Positions 48,467 to 57,611 of a stretch of DNA of 64,000 nt are shown here, piece after piece. The DNA is taken from assembly GCF_040790665.1 (NCBI RefSeq), contig NZ_CP160849.1:2195501-2259500 (forward strand), read 5' to 3'. The first letter of the stretch is position 1. Each line of letters begins with the position of its first letter. Source of the stretch: Sulfitobacter pontiacus (GTDB taxonomy: Bacteria > Pseudomonadota > Alphaproteobacteria > Rhodobacterales > Rhodobacteraceae). The translations under genes and the position numbers were made by a program. The notes beneath the pieces are model-generated. The model was given only the letters and a program-made list of their open reading frames with translations, made no database searches and had not been told where the DNA came from.

Positions 48467-48482
48467 GTTACCCATGGGTAAC
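48467..48482. promoter_or_regulatory. Perfect 16-bp palindrome GTTACCCATGGGTAAC
   Basis: The palindrome lies in an AT-rich tract about 130 bp before the next gene. It could be an operator or a site for a replication or recombination protein; no known binder is assigned. Confidence 0.35.
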
Positions 48483-48614
48483 CCGAGCCCCGCTCCGCAG
48501 CCCGCGCCTCCGCCGCCACACCGCGCCTACAACACACCCCTAGGGGGCAAAAAGGCTAGACTTGGCCGCTGACACTGGGCAAATTAAGGGAAATTGAAAA
48601 TAACGAGGGATATT

Positions 48615-48908
48615 ATGCGTCTAACAACAGGAATGATGGCCGGATTGGGTCTGATGGGCGCGGTTCTGCTGCCCGCGCAGGTCTCGGCAGAGCCCAAGAT
48701 CTATGCCTACCCGTCCTCGGCCAACTATTGCCCCGCAGGGCTCCAGCCGATCACCATTTCCGGTGTCATCTGCTGCGGCACGCCGAACACCAGCACCAGC
48801 TACCAGCAGATGATGGCGCACCCCGCGCCGAAAAAGCACAAGGTGCGGCACTATACGCCGCGTCCCGTCACCTATTCCTGCGTGCCGGGGGAAAAGGGCT
48901 GCCGCTAA
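48615..48908 (+). CDS. Small exported cysteine-containing protein
   Basis: 97 residues from the ATG at 48615 (AGGGA upstream). Signal peptide with cleavage near AAV/VSA (residue about 26). The mature part has Cys residues in a paired pattern (NYCPAG, VICCG, YSCVPGEKGC) and a basic HKVRHYTPRP stretch. No family recognised; a periplasmic disulfide-stabilised peptide is likely. Confidence 0.65.
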   Translation: MRLTTGMMAGLGLMGAVLLPAQVSAEPKIYAYPSSANYCPAGLQPITISGVICCGTPNTSTSYQQMMAHPAPKKHKVRHYTPRPVTYSCVPGEKGCR

Positions 48909-48978
48909 GCCGCAGCCCCGCGTGCCTCTGCCCGCAAGACGACCAGAAAACCCGGTGTCCCTTGGGCATCGGGCTTTT

Positions 48979-49185
48979 TTACAGCAGTTCCAGATCCGTC
49001 GCCATCTGACGGCCATCGCGGCCCTCGGACATCTCGAAAGACACTTTCTGCTCGTCCGCCAGCCCGGTCAGCCCCGACCGTTCCACCGCAGAGATATGGA
49101 CAAACACATCCGATCCGCCGCCCTCCGGCGCGATGAACCCGTATCCTTTGGTGGTGTTAAACCATTTGACTGTACCCGTTGGCAT
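48979..49185 (-). CDS. cspA: Cold-shock-domain protein
   Basis: 68 residues: TGTVKWFNTTKGYGFIAPEG contains RNP1 (KGYGFI) and SDVFVHISAVE contains RNP2 (VFVHI). It binds single-stranded RNA and DNA. The region 49186-49310 upstream, before the next divergent gene, is long enough to hold a structured 5' leader like those of cold-shock mRNAs, but I cannot show this. Confidence 0.92.
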   Translation of the reverse strand: MPTGTVKWFNTTKGYGFIAPEGGGSDVFVHISAVERSGLTGLADEQKVSFEMSEGRDGRQMATDLELL

Positions 49186-49340
49186 TTCTCAACGCTCCTC
49201 ATTAATCGCTGTCACAGCGTCGAAAAATTGCTTTCGCCGCCTTACGCGATAAAAGGTTGTTCACCCGCGCCAGAAATCAAGAAATTTTGCGCTGCCCGAT
49301 TATCTTAGGACATATGAAACCCCAAAAAAGTGAGGTGAGA

Positions 49341-49661
49341 ATGCTGATCTACGGTCTGAAAAACTGCGATACCTGCCGCAAGGCGATCAAGGCGCTGCCC
49401 GACGCGCAGCTCGTCGATGTGCGCAAGGACGGTGTCCCCGCCGACGTGCTGGCCCGCGCCCACGCGCAATTCGGCGCAGCACTGGTCAACACCCGGTCGA
49501 CCACATGGCGCGGTCTGGACGAGGCGGAACGCGGTGCTGATCCGCTGGAATTGCTCGCGGCCCATCCCGCCTTGATGAAACGCCCCCTGATCGCGGTGGG
49601 GGAGGATCTGTTCCTCGGCTGGAACGACGCCACAGAGGCAAAGGTCAAAGCCGCGCAGTAA
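49341..49661 (+). CDS. ArsC/Spx-family (YffB-like) reductase
   Basis: 106 residues with GAGG before the ATG. LIYGLKNCDTCRKAIKAL carries a CxxC in the thioredoxin-like fold; ArsC-family proteins of this size (YffB type) are thought to use glutathione. The late motif KRPLIAVGEDLFLGWND matches Spx/ArsC ends. Convergent with the DoxX gene. Confidence 0.85.
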   Translation: MLIYGLKNCDTCRKAIKALPDAQLVDVRKDGVPADVLARAHAQFGAALVNTRSTTWRGLDEAERGADPLELLAAHPALMKRPLIAVGEDLFLGWNDATEAKVKAAQ

Positions 49662-49664
49662 CCC

Positions 49665-50195
49665 TCAGCGGCGGCGCGCCAGCAAGACGCGATCCAGCGC
49701 AACCGGCCCGCCGCCCTTGACCACCAGCACCACCAGCAGCAGCACCCAAAGCCCGCGTTGGTCCAGAATGGTCCCGTCCGGCAGGCGGTCAAACCACTGG
49801 CCAAGCGCGCTCCACTGCCCGTGGCCGTATAGATCGGTGAGCGATTGCAGCACCACAAAGCCGATCATCCCCAAGGCCGCAAACCGTGTGAACAGCCCCA
49901 GCACAATCAACGCGGGCAGCACGAACTCCGCCAGCGTCCCCGCATAGGCCACCAGCCCGTGCCACGCCGACAGCGCGGTCGCGTCATAGCCCGCCGCCTC
50001 GAACGCGCGGGGGAAGATCTGGACATAGGCACCGGTGCTCAGCGTAAACAGACCGTCAAGCTTGGTCACGCCAGAGGTAAAGAAATACTGCGTCAGTACC
50101 GCGGCGAACAGGAACCGCGCCAATGTGGGCAGCAGCCAGTCTTGCGCGGTGATCCAGCCGGTCGCGCGATCGTAAAGGGTGAGGGTCATCAGCAT
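49665..50195 (-). CDS. DoxX-family membrane protein, last gene of the bufferin operon
   Basis: 176 residues, four hydrophobic segments (ARFLFAAVLTQYFFTSGVTK and FVLPALIVLGLFTRFAALGM are the clearest). DoxX-type proteins close bufferin operons in Caulobacter (BufD). The start at 50195 is 2 bases before the BufC stop. An alternative ATG lies at 50189. Its role in copper handling or redox chemistry is open. Confidence 0.8.
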   Translation of the reverse strand: MLMTLTLYDRATGWITAQDWLLPTLARFLFAAVLTQYFFTSGVTKLDGLFTLSTGAYVQIFPRAFEAAGYDATALSAWHGLVAYAGTLAEFVLPALIVLGLFTRFAALGMIGFVVLQSLTDLYGHGQWSALGQWFDRLPDGTILDQRGLWVLLLVVLVVKGGGPVALDRVLLARRR

Positions 50196-50196
50196 C

Positions 50197-50946
50197 TTAT
50201 CCGCCGTTCTTTGCGCAAAACGCGCCGGTTGCAAAGCACAGGCCCAAAGCCGCGCCAAGGTCGAAATCGGGGTGCGCGGCCAGCGCGGTGTCATGGGCCT
50301 GATCAAGCGTGGCACCCCCAGCCAAGGCGGCGAACCATGCGCCGCCGCCGGCGGGCAACAGATGCGGGGCGGGGTCGAAGTCGGGACGGGTGATTAACAC
50401 GTCCTGCGCCTGCATCTGCGGCTTGGGGGCATCCGCCTGCATGTTGAACCGCCAGATGTCATACAGCGGCCAGTCAGAGCGGAGCAGCACCGTCGAGGGG
50501 GCGGGGGGCAGCTGCGCCTGCATCATCGCGTCGGGCGCAATCTGCTGGAAGGCGGCAAGGTCGAAGGGCGCGCTGTCGGCGGCGTGATAGGACCGGCGGA
50601 GTGCGAGGTCGAGACGGGCGCAATCGGGCAGGTAACCCATCTTTGACAAAGGCGGTTGCGCGGCAAGAAACTGCGGAAAATCAGCGCCATAGTGCATCAT
50701 TAACGGAGAGCTCGGCGGATGCGCACGCACAAAGGCGGGGGCGATCTGGTCGAAGTTCTGCGTGCCCAGAATCTTGACCACCAAGGGAAAGGCGCTGTGC
50801 AGCGCGCCGATCAGCGAATGGGTGACGTTGTTGCGGTAAACGTCATAGCGCGTGTCAGCGGGCGCGCCAGCGGCACCGCGCAACCCTTCGGGGCGGTCCT
50901 GCGTTGGGTCCAGCAGGGGTGTCCGAAACCGGTGCAGCGTGGTCAT
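50197..50946 (-). CDS. bufC: BufC-type partner protein (DUF2063)
   Basis: 249 residues from the ATG at 50946, overlapping the bufB stop (ATGA). The N-terminal 100 residues match the DUF2063 fold (TRYDVYRNNVTHSLIGALHS and FVRAHPPSSPLMMHYGADFP), which in other MNIO operons is the partner protein that delivers the precursor. The C-terminal part carries a second beta-rich domain. It should bind the BufA leader or signal peptide and BufB. Confidence 0.85.
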   Translation of the reverse strand: MTTLHRFRTPLLDPTQDRPEGLRGAAGAPADTRYDVYRNNVTHSLIGALHSAFPLVVKILGTQNFDQIAPAFVRAHPPSSPLMMHYGADFPQFLAAQPPLSKMGYLPDCARLDLALRRSYHAADSAPFDLAAFQQIAPDAMMQAQLPPAPSTVLLRSDWPLYDIWRFNMQADAPKPQMQAQDVLITRPDFDPAPHLLPAGGGAWFAALAGGATLDQAHDTALAAHPDFDLGAALGLCFATGAFCAKNGG

Positions 50947-51791
50947 CGGGCCAGCACATCCGCCGCACGCTCTGCCTCGGCGCGCAGGGTCGGCCAATCG
51001 GGCACGTCATTGTCCCATTCCACCAGCACGGGCTTGGGGCCGGTACGGTCCAGCGTATAGGCCAGCAGATCCCAAACGGGGTCGACCACGGGGCGGCTGT
51101 GGCTGTCGATCAGCAGCGGCTGGTTGAAACCGACGCTGTCTTCCTCGTGACCGCCGACGTGAAGCTCGCCCACGGCGTCTACCGGATAGGCGTCGATATA
51201 GTCGCGCGGGGAGAGGGCGAGGTTTTTCGCCGAAATGAACACATTGTTGACATCCAGCAATAAACCACAGGAGGTCCGGTGGGTTAGCTCGGCCAAAAAG
51301 TCAGTTTCAGACAAGGTGGATTCATCAAAGGCGAGATAGCTGGAGGGGTTTTCCAGCAGCATTTGGCGCCCGATCGTGTCTTGCACCTGACTGATGTGAT
51401 CCGCCACGCGGGACAGGGTGGCTTCGGTATAGGGGAGGGGCAGCAGGTCGTTCAGAAACTCGCTGTCATGGGTAGACCATGCAAGATGTTCAGAGAAACT
51501 GGCAGGGTTTGCCCAGTCACACAGCTTTTTCAAACGGGCGAGGTGATCGCGGTCCAGTGGCATTTCGCCACCGATGCTTAGCCCGACGCCATGCACAGAC
51601 AGGGCGAATTTTTCGGACAGGGCGCGCAGCTGCGCCAGTGGGCGGCCGCCATCGCCCATGTAATTCTCTGCATGGATTTCGATCCATTGAACTGGACCAG
51701 GATCGTCCTGCAGGTCTTTGAAATGCTGGGGTTTATAGCCGACGCCCGGGCTTGCGGGCAATGTGTCGAAACGGGTGGCACCGTCTGGCAT
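50943..51791 (-). CDS. bufB: MNIO enzyme BufB (DUF692, multinuclear non-haem iron oxidase)
   Basis: 282 residues, TIM-barrel DUF692 type. Metal-binding positions are seen in order: GVGYKPQHF, WIEIHAENY, SVHGVGLSIGG, FSEHLAWS, MLLENPSSYLAF, LLDVNNVFISAKN, GELHVGGHEE and VEWDNDVP. MNIO enzymes use two or three irons and O2 to modify cysteines of RiPP precursors. With BufA and BufC it makes a bufferin, reported as copper-binding thiooxazole-containing peptides in Caulobacter. Confidence 0.93.
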   Translation of the reverse strand: MPDGATRFDTLPASPGVGYKPQHFKDLQDDPGPVQWIEIHAENYMGDGGRPLAQLRALSEKFALSVHGVGLSIGGEMPLDRDHLARLKKLCDWANPASFSEHLAWSTHDSEFLNDLLPLPYTEATLSRVADHISQVQDTIGRQMLLENPSSYLAFDESTLSETDFLAELTHRTSCGLLLDVNNVFISAKNLALSPRDYIDAYPVDAVGELHVGGHEEDSVGFNQPLLIDSHSRPVVDPVWDLLAYTLDRTGPKPVLVEWDNDVPDWPTLRAEAERAADVLAR

Positions 51792-51825
51792 AAGAGGCTC
51801 CCTATCCGAGGGGTCGTGTAAAGGG

Positions 51826-51859
51826 GCCTGCGCGGCGGCATGGGGCGTGCCGCGCAGGC
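51826..51859 (-). promoter_or_regulatory. Hairpin between bufA and bufB
   Basis: GCCTGCGCGGC (51826-51836) and GCCGCGCAGGC (51849-51859) form a perfect 11-bp stem in the 91-bp gap. Read on the minus strand it follows bufA, so it may reduce read-through to the enzymes or protect the precursor mRNA. No T-run follows. Confidence 0.6.
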
Positions 51860-51882
51860 GAAGGGTTTAGGCCGCTAAGGGC

Positions 51883-52185
51883 TTAGGCTGGCAGGTCACG
51901 GTCCAGCGCTTCGAGGGAGCCCATACGCTCTGACCCGTCTGCCATTGCGGGCAGTTCCATGTCGGCGCAGGTGCCTGCGTCAACCAGTTTCCAGGCGTTG
52001 CCCTGGTAGTCGGTGACGGATGTGCCAGCGCATGTGGTGCCCGGGCCTGCGGCGCAGTCATTCTGACCGGCAAGCGCCACGCCGTAGCATTTTTCTTTCG
52101 ACGCGGCGTTTGCTGCGGTCGAATGTGCGGACATTGCAGCGGCAACTGCGCCTGCAACGGCGAGTGTTTTCATTGTGTTGGACAT
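51883..52185 (-). CDS. bufA: Bufferin precursor peptide (BufA1, DUF2282 type)
   Basis: 100 residues with AGGAGG before the ATG at 52185. A Sec-type signal peptide ends near ANA (residue about 27). The core has four cysteines at 33, 44, 52 and 73 in [20 protein letters not shown] and AGTCADM, with YQGNAWKLV between the third and fourth. This is the DUF2282 pattern whose middle cysteines are modified by BufB in Caulobacter bufferins. After the last Cys an acidic tail of 27 residues follows, which may be cleaved or retained. Confidence 0.9.
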   Translation of the reverse strand: MSNTMKTLAVAGAVAAAMSAHSTAANAASKEKCYGVALAGQNDCAAGPGTTCAGTSVTDYQGNAWKLVDAGTCADMELPAMADGSERMGSLEALDRDLPA

Positions 52186-52361
52186 TGGTGTTTCCTCCTG
52201 AGGTTGGTTGCTTGTCGATAAGGACATTAAGCCGCGTGGGGTGCGACAAAGCTACTCACATCGGAGTGTGTCACGGAGGCGTCAGAAAATCGCCGGTTTT
52301 TTTGTAACAATTCGCGAGATTCCAGCGTTGGGAGGCGCAATTTTGAAACATAGTGACATGT

Positions 52362-52388
52362 TCGGGGCGCAAGATCGTTGCGCCCCGA
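52362..52388. terminator. 11-bp hairpin between bufA and thrS
   Basis: TCGGGGCGCAA (52362-52372) pairs perfectly with TTGCGCCCCGA (52378-52388), loop GATCG. It lies 17 bases past the thrS stop and could end thrS transcription on the minus strand; no T-run is seen in that direction. Confidence 0.6.
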
Positions 52389-52405
52389 GAGGTTTGTTAC
52401 AGTTT

Positions 52406-54355
52406 TCAGCCGCGTAAATCGGGCGGTGTGGCTTCGATGCCCAAGGCGTTCGCCACATCCGACAGCGCCTGAACCGAGGTCTGCTTTTCCCCCAGACGGC
52501 GGACGGACACGGTTTTCTCTTCGACTTCGCGCGCGCCGACTGCAAGGATCACCGGCACTTTGCCGACCGAATGTTCACGGACCTTGTAGTTGATCTTTTC
52601 GTTGCGGATGTCGGCCTCGGCGCGGACGCCTTGCGCCTTGAGCGTGGCCACGACCTCGTGCACGTAATCATCCGCCTCGGAGGTGATGGAGGCGACGACG
52701 ACCTGACGCGGGGCGAGCCAGAAGGGCAGCTTGCCCGCGTGTTCTTCGATCAGGATGCCGATAAAGCGTTCGAACGACCCCAAGGTGGCGCGGTGCAGCA
52801 TGACGGGGCGGTGTTTCGCGCCGTCCGATCCGATATAGGTCGCGTCCAGCCGTTCGGGCAGCACGAAGTCCACCTGATGGGTGCCGCATTGCCAGTCACG
52901 GCCGATGGCGTCGGTCAGCACAAATTCCAGTTTCGGGCCGTAGAACGCGCCTTCGCCGGGGTTGAGCGTGGGTTCGATGCCTGCCTTGCGGGTGGCCGAG
53001 AGCAACGCCGCCTCGGCCTTGTCCCAGACCTCGTCCGAGCCGGAGCGTTTTTCGGGGCGGTCAGAGAATTTGACGCTGAAGTTTTCGAAGCCGAGGTCTT
53101 TGTAGATGCCCGACAGGAATTCGATGAACTTGGCGGTTTCGGCTTCGATCTGGTCTTCGGCGCAGAAAATGTGGCCGTCGTCTTGTGTAAAGCCGCGCAC
53201 GCGCATGATCCCGTGCAGCGCGCCCGAGGGTTCATAGCGGTTGCACGACCCGAATTCGGCCATGCGCAGGGGCAGGTCGCGGTAGGATTTCAGACCCTGG
53301 TTAAAGATCTGCACGTGGCAGGGGCAGTTCATCGGTTTCAGCGCGTTGACCGATTTCTCGCGGGCGTGTTCCTCGTCCACTTCGACGATGAACATGTGGT
53401 CTTGGTATTTCTCCCAGTGGCCGGAGGCCTCCCAGAGTTTACGGTCCACGACCTGCGGTGTGTTCACCTCGACATAGCCGCCGGCGCGTTGCTTGCGGCG
53501 CATGTAGTCTTGCAGCTGGGTGTAGATCAGCCAGCCGTTGGCGTGCCAGAAGACCTGACCGGGGGCCTCTTCCTGCATGTGATAAAGGTCCATCTCGCGG
53601 CCCAGCTTGCGGTGGTCGCGTTTGGCGGCCTCTTCCAGCATGTTCAGGTGGGCTTTCAGCTTTTCCTTGCCGGTGAAGGCCACGCCGTAGATGCGTTGCA
53701 GCATCGCGCGGTCGCTGTCGCCGCGCCAGTAGGCCCCCGCGATGGACATCAGTTTGAACGCGTCGCCCGGCACCTGTCCGGTGTGTTGCAGGTGCGGCCC
53801 ACGGCACAGGTCTTGCCAGTCGCCGTGCCAATACATGCGCAGCGGTTCGTCGCCGGGGATGCTGTTGATCAGCTCGACCTTATAGGGTTCGCCGTTGTCC
53901 TCGTAATGCTTGATCGCGCGCTCGCGGTCCCAGACCTCGGTCCGGACGGGGTCACGCTTGTTGATGATTTCCTTCATCTTCTTTTCGATCAGGCCAAGGT
54001 CTTCGGGAGTGAAGGATTCCTTGCGGTCGAAGTCATAGTACCAGCCGTCCTTGATGACGGGGCCGATGGTGACTTTTGTGTCGGGCCAAAGCTCTTGCAC
54101 GGCGCGGGCCATGATGTGGGCGAGGTCGTGGCGCACCAGCTCGTTCGCCTGCGCTTCGTCGGCCATGGTGTGGATCGCGATGCTGGCGTCCGCGTTGATC
54201 GGCCATGCCAGATCGTAATGGGCGCCGTCCACGGTGGCGCTGATCGCTTTCTTGCCAAGCGATTTGGAGATGTCGTTCGCCACGTCGCCCGCAGTGATAC
54301 CTGCGTCGTACTGACGTGCGTTGCCATCGGGAAGGGTGAGGGTGATCTGGGCCAT
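52406..54355 (-). CDS. thrS: Threonyl-tRNA synthetase
   Basis: 649 residues. TGS and editing domains at the N-terminus ([20 protein letters not shown]; editing motif [11 protein letters not shown]), class II motifs in the core ([20 protein letters not shown]), the zinc region around MNCPCH, and anticodon domain at the end. AGGAGG lies 5 bases before the ATG. It charges tRNA-Thr and clears Ser-tRNA-Thr. Confidence 0.97.
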   Translation of the reverse strand: MAQITLTLPDGNARQYDAGITAGDVANDISKSLGKKAISATVDGAHYDLAWPINADASIAIHTMADEAQANELVRHDLAHIMARAVQELWPDTKVTIGPVIKDGWYYDFDRKESFTPEDLGLIEKKMKEIINKRDPVRTEVWDRERAIKHYEDNGEPYKVELINSIPGDEPLRMYWHGDWQDLCRGPHLQHTGQVPGDAFKLMSIAGAYWRGDSDRAMLQRIYGVAFTGKEKLKAHLNMLEEAAKRDHRKLGREMDLYHMQEEAPGQVFWHANGWLIYTQLQDYMRRKQRAGGYVEVNTPQVVDRKLWEASGHWEKYQDHMFIVEVDEEHAREKSVNALKPMNCPCHVQIFNQGLKSYRDLPLRMAEFGSCNRYEPSGALHGIMRVRGFTQDDGHIFCAEDQIEAETAKFIEFLSGIYKDLGFENFSVKFSDRPEKRSGSDEVWDKAEAALLSATRKAGIEPTLNPGEGAFYGPKLEFVLTDAIGRDWQCGTHQVDFVLPERLDATYIGSDGAKHRPVMLHRATLGSFERFIGILIEEHAGKLPFWLAPRQVVVASITSEADDYVHEVVATLKAQGVRAEADIRNEKINYKVREHSVGKVPVILAVGAREVEEKTVSVRRLGEKQTSVQALSDVANALGIEATPPDLRG

Positions 54356-54559
54356 CTGGGCCTCCTCGTCGGTTTGGCGCCTACGAGACGCCCGGTTGCG
54401 GGTTATATGCGTCCGGCCTGTTTGGCGTCGGCGGTCTGGCTTGTCAATATCGCGGTGGGGCGCGCGGGCGCGGCGTGTGAAATGGGGCGCTGTCCTTTCC
54501 TTGGGGGCGCGGTGCCATAGATAACATCAGATTAACGGGTAGCGACGGGACGCGAAGAC

Positions 54560-55840
54560 ATGCAGGATGATGTGGCGCAGCGGGCGTTTGAGACGCTTTC
54601 AGGGGCAGAGGGCGACGCGCAGGATCTGTCGCCCCATGCGCAAGAGGCCGAGGCCCCGAACGCCCTGCGCCATATCGCCAGCCTGACTATGACCAAAGTG
54701 GCTGACGGGCTGATTGACCCCAAGCTCATGTTGTCGTGGCTGCTGACGGCACTTGGCGCGCCTGCGGTCTATGCCGGGGCGCTGGTGCCGATCCGCGAGG
54801 CGGGGGCGCTGTTGCCGCAGATCGTGATGGCGGGCTGGGTGCAGGCGATGGGGCGGCGCAAATGGGCGTGGGTCGCGGGATCTGCGGGGCAGGGCATTTT
54901 CGCGGCGCTGATCGTGGGGGCCGCGCTGCTGCTGGACGGATCAGCGGCGGGGCTGGCGATTTGCGCGGCGCTGGCGGGGTTGGCGGTCAGCCGCGCGGCC
55001 TGTTCGGTGTCGTATAAGGATATCCTTGGCAAGACCGTGGGCAAGTCGCGGCGCGGGTCGATCACGGGCACGGCGGGGTCTGTCGCCTCTGCCGGGGTGC
55101 TGGTGCTGGCGCTTTTGCTGATGTCGGGGCTGGTACAGGATCGCGGCGTGGTGATCGCGGCCATCGCGCTGGCGGCCGCACTATGGGGCGGCGCGGCGCT
55201 GTTGTTTTCCACGCTGGACGAGGCCCCAAGCGAGGGCGGCAAGGCGACGCCTGCCAGTTTCTCTATCCTGAAGGAGGACGCGAACCTGCGGCGGTTCATT
55301 CTGGTGCGCGGGCTGCTGGTCGCCACATCGCTTGCGCCGCCGTATTTCGTGGTGCTGGCGGGGGGCGAGGATCAATCCGCCCTTGGCCAGCTTGGCGCGC
55401 TGGTGCTCGCCTCGGCCTTGGCGTCGCTGTTAAGCTCCTACGTCTGGGGTCGGCTGTCGGACCAGTCGAGCCGCCGTGTGCTGATGTTGACCGGCATTGT
55501 CGGGGCCTTGGCGATGGTGGGTGCGGTGGCGCTGGCACTGCTGGGGATGGCGACGCAGATCTGGGCTATGCCGCTGGTGCTGTTCATCCTGATGATCGCC
55601 TATCACGGGGTGCGGCAGGGGCGGTCTACCTATCTGGTGGATATGTCGCCCAAGGACCAGCGGTCGGCCTATGCCGCCGTGTCCAACACGGTGATTGGCG
55701 GGCTGCTGTTGGTCGCGGGCGTGGCGGGGGGCGGTGCCGCGCTGATCGGGCCGGTGGCAACGCTGGTTCTATTCGCAGTCATGTCCGCAGGGGCCGCGAT
55801 TGCGGCGCTTGGGCTGCACGAAGTCGAAGCGGCGGATTGA
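54560..55840 (+). CDS. MFS transporter
   Basis: 426 residues. A 40-residue acidic N-terminal tail precedes twelve hydrophobic segments. RRKWAWVAGSAGQGIFAALI and YVWGRLSDQSSRRVLMLTG are the cytoplasmic loop patterns of MFS. It has a weak start context (the ATG at 54560 has no clear Shine-Dalgarno). Substrate unknown. Confidence 0.85.
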   Translation: MQDDVAQRAFETLSGAEGDAQDLSPHAQEAEAPNALRHIASLTMTKVADGLIDPKLMLSWLLTALGAPAVYAGALVPIREAGALLPQIVMAGWVQAMGRRKWAWVAGSAGQGIFAALIVGAALLLDGSAAGLAICAALAGLAVSRAACSVSYKDILGKTVGKSRRGSITGTAGSVASAGVLVLALLLMSGLVQDRGVVIAAIALAAALWGGAALLFSTLDEAPSEGGKATPASFSILKEDANLRRFILVRGLLVATSLAPPYFVVLAGGEDQSALGQLGALVLASALASLLSSYVWGRLSDQSSRRVLMLTGIVGALAMVGAVALALLGMATQIWAMPLVLFILMIAYHGVRQGRSTYLVDMSPKDQRSAYAAVSNTVIGGLLLVAGVAGGGAALIGPVATLVLFAVMSAGAAIAALGLHEVEAAD

Positions 55841-55898
55841 TCGTCGGGGCGGCGGGGCGTATGACTGGGGCGCGCATTTGATCCAAAGGGGTTCGCCC

Positions 55899-56132
55899 AT
55901 GTCCAAACACAACCGCAACTTCGAGCTGACGATCAGCGATATCGACCTGATCGAGGCAGCGCTACATGTGACCAAACGCGATCTGTCGATGGATGCGCTG
56001 AATGACACCGCATCGATGCTGCCCGCCGATGCCGCCAAAGACAGCCTGCGCCGGATCGACGATCTGCTGGGCCGTCTGCACAACCAGAAAATCTTTTATC
56101 GCCCCGCCAAGGGCACCTATCTGGGGGGCTGA
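55899..56132 (+). CDS. Small hypothetical protein (77 aa)
   Basis: No signal peptide. AAGGGG precedes the ATG. Two helical stretches (ISDIDLIEAALHVTKRDLSM and DSLRRIDDLLGRLHNQK) and a basic end. The next gene starts 2 bases after its stop. I recall it as an uncharacterised Rhodobacterales protein. Confidence 0.65.
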   Translation: MSKHNRNFELTISDIDLIEAALHVTKRDLSMDALNDTASMLPADAAKDSLRRIDDLLGRLHNQKIFYRPAKGTYLGG

Positions 56133-56134
56133 GG

Positions 56135-56884
56135 ATGACGGCTCCGATGTATCTGGAAACGCCTCAAGGGCGGCGGCTGGCCTATCACAAGACCGAAGGC
56201 ACAGGCCCCTGCGTGGTGTTTCTGGGCGGTCTGAAATCCGACATGATGGGGACCAAGGCGGTGTTCCTTGAGGACTGGGCCAAACGCGAGGGGCGGGCGT
56301 TCTTGCGGTTCGATTATTCGGGTCACGGGGAATCTTCTGGCGCGTTCACGGAGGGCTGCATTGGCGATTGGGCCGAAGACACATTGGCCGCGGTAGAAGC
56401 GTTGACCGAGGGGCCGATCCTGCCGGTGGGGTCGTCTATGGGCGGCTGGCAATCGCTGCTGCTGGTGCGCGCGCTGCCCGCGCGGATCGCGGGGCTGGTG
56501 ACCATCGCCGCGGCCCCTGATTTTACCGAAGACGGCTATTGGGCCAGTTTCACCGAGGCGCAGAAAAAGACTCTGGCCGAGACGGGGCAGGTCGAACTGC
56601 CGTCCGATTATATGGAGCCTTACATCATCACGCGCCGGATGATCGAGGACGGGCGCAAGCAGCTGGTGCTGCGCGATCCGCTGCATCTGCCGTTCCCGAC
56701 GCGCTTTCTGCAAGGCACCGCAGATACCGCCGTCAGCGTCGCCACAGCCGTGCGTCTGCTGGAACATGCGCAGGGGCCGGACATGCAGTTGCAACTGGTC
56801 AAGGATGCGGACCACCGCTTTTCCGACGACCGCTGTCTGGAGCTGCTGATCCAAGCGGTAGAAAAGGTCTCTGCCACGGCCTGA
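56135..56884 (+). CDS. Alpha/beta hydrolase, thioesterase-like (ABHD10-type)
   Basis: 249 residues. The nucleophile elbow is GSSMGG with Ser, the oxyanion turn is LGGLKSDMMGTK, the Asp lies in GTADTAVS, and the His in DADHRFSD. The form FDYSGHGESSGAF is typical of the palmitoyl-thioesterase or esterase-like ABHD10 branch. The start at 56135 is 2 bases after the previous stop. Substrate unknown. Confidence 0.82.
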   Translation: MTAPMYLETPQGRRLAYHKTEGTGPCVVFLGGLKSDMMGTKAVFLEDWAKREGRAFLRFDYSGHGESSGAFTEGCIGDWAEDTLAAVEALTEGPILPVGSSMGGWQSLLLVRALPARIAGLVTIAAAPDFTEDGYWASFTEAQKKTLAETGQVELPSDYMEPYIITRRMIEDGRKQLVLRDPLHLPFPTRFLQGTADTAVSVATAVRLLEHAQGPDMQLQLVKDADHRFSDDRCLELLIQAVEKVSATA

Positions 56885-56901
56885 GGATAAGGGGCTTTGC
56901 C

Positions 56902-57546
56902 ATGCGTAAACCGGCCAGCATGTGGAGCCTTGAAACCTTTGGGCGGGTCCGGCTGTCGCGGCATTTCTTTATGCGCGATTTTATGTACTCCGAGATTTCG
57001 GGGTTTCACGGGCAGCCCAATATCCCCGACAATCCCGATCTTGCCATCGAAAACGGACGGGCCTTCTGCACGACCCTGCTGGACCCGCTAGAGGAAACCT
57101 TTGGCCGGATCGCCGTGCGGTCGGGGTATCGGTCGGCGGCGCTGAATGCCTATGGCAACCGGCACAAGCTGAATTGCGCGGCCAATGACAACCCGATCGA
57201 ATGTCACATCTGGGACCGTGGCGCGGGGGCGATTGCGGGGGCGCAGGCGATTGCGGGGGCGACCATCGTGATCCCGTGGTTTGCCGACCAGTATGATCAG
57301 GGGCGCGACTGGCGTGATCTGGCGTGGTGGGTGCATGACCATCTGCCCTATTCCGAGATGTGGTTCTTTCCCAAGCTCGCCGCCTTCAACCTGACGTGGA
57401 GACCGCAGCCGCTGCGCAGCATCTCCAGCTATATTGCGCCGCGCGGGATGCTGTTGCGCGGCGGGAAGTCGCCGTCGGAGCCCTTGGCGCAGCGCCGTGC
57501 GCGTTATGGCGATTTTCCGCCCTTGCGTGGCATCGCCTATCCGTGA
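56902..57546 (+). CDS. Peptidase M15-like protein
   Basis: 214 residues. RSGYRSAALNAYG resembles the SGYRS loop of M15/VanY-type peptidoglycan peptidases, and ECHIWDRGAGA (His-Asp) could be the zinc ligands, though the usual HxxGxAxD spacing is not kept. It may be a divergent M15A member or a non-catalytic relative. No signal peptide is visible, which argues against direct action on peptidoglycan. Confidence 0.6.
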   Translation: MRKPASMWSLETFGRVRLSRHFFMRDFMYSEISGFHGQPNIPDNPDLAIENGRAFCTTLLDPLEETFGRIAVRSGYRSAALNAYGNRHKLNCAANDNPIECHIWDRGAGAIAGAQAIAGATIVIPWFADQYDQGRDWRDLAWWVHDHLPYSEMWFFPKLAAFNLTWRPQPLRSISSYIAPRGMLLRGGKSPSEPLAQRRARYGDFPPLRGIAYP

Positions 57547-57611
57547 TGAGGTGCGGCGCAGCAGCAGTGTCCCGAAGTGACGCGAATTTATGACTAGTGA
57601 CAGGGACATAC

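Larger units (their letters stand above)
48218..48614. other. 397-bp stretch without a gene
   Basis: It holds a GC-rich nested inverted-repeat element at 48242-48319, an AT-rich tract around 48430-48465, and a perfect 16-bp palindrome at 48467-48482. No convincing reading frame. Confidence 0.55.

Noticed and set aside
52571-54520. Long open frame antisense to thrS
   Set aside because: Complete overlap with a certain essential gene on the other strand; the antisense protein shows no recognisable motif.
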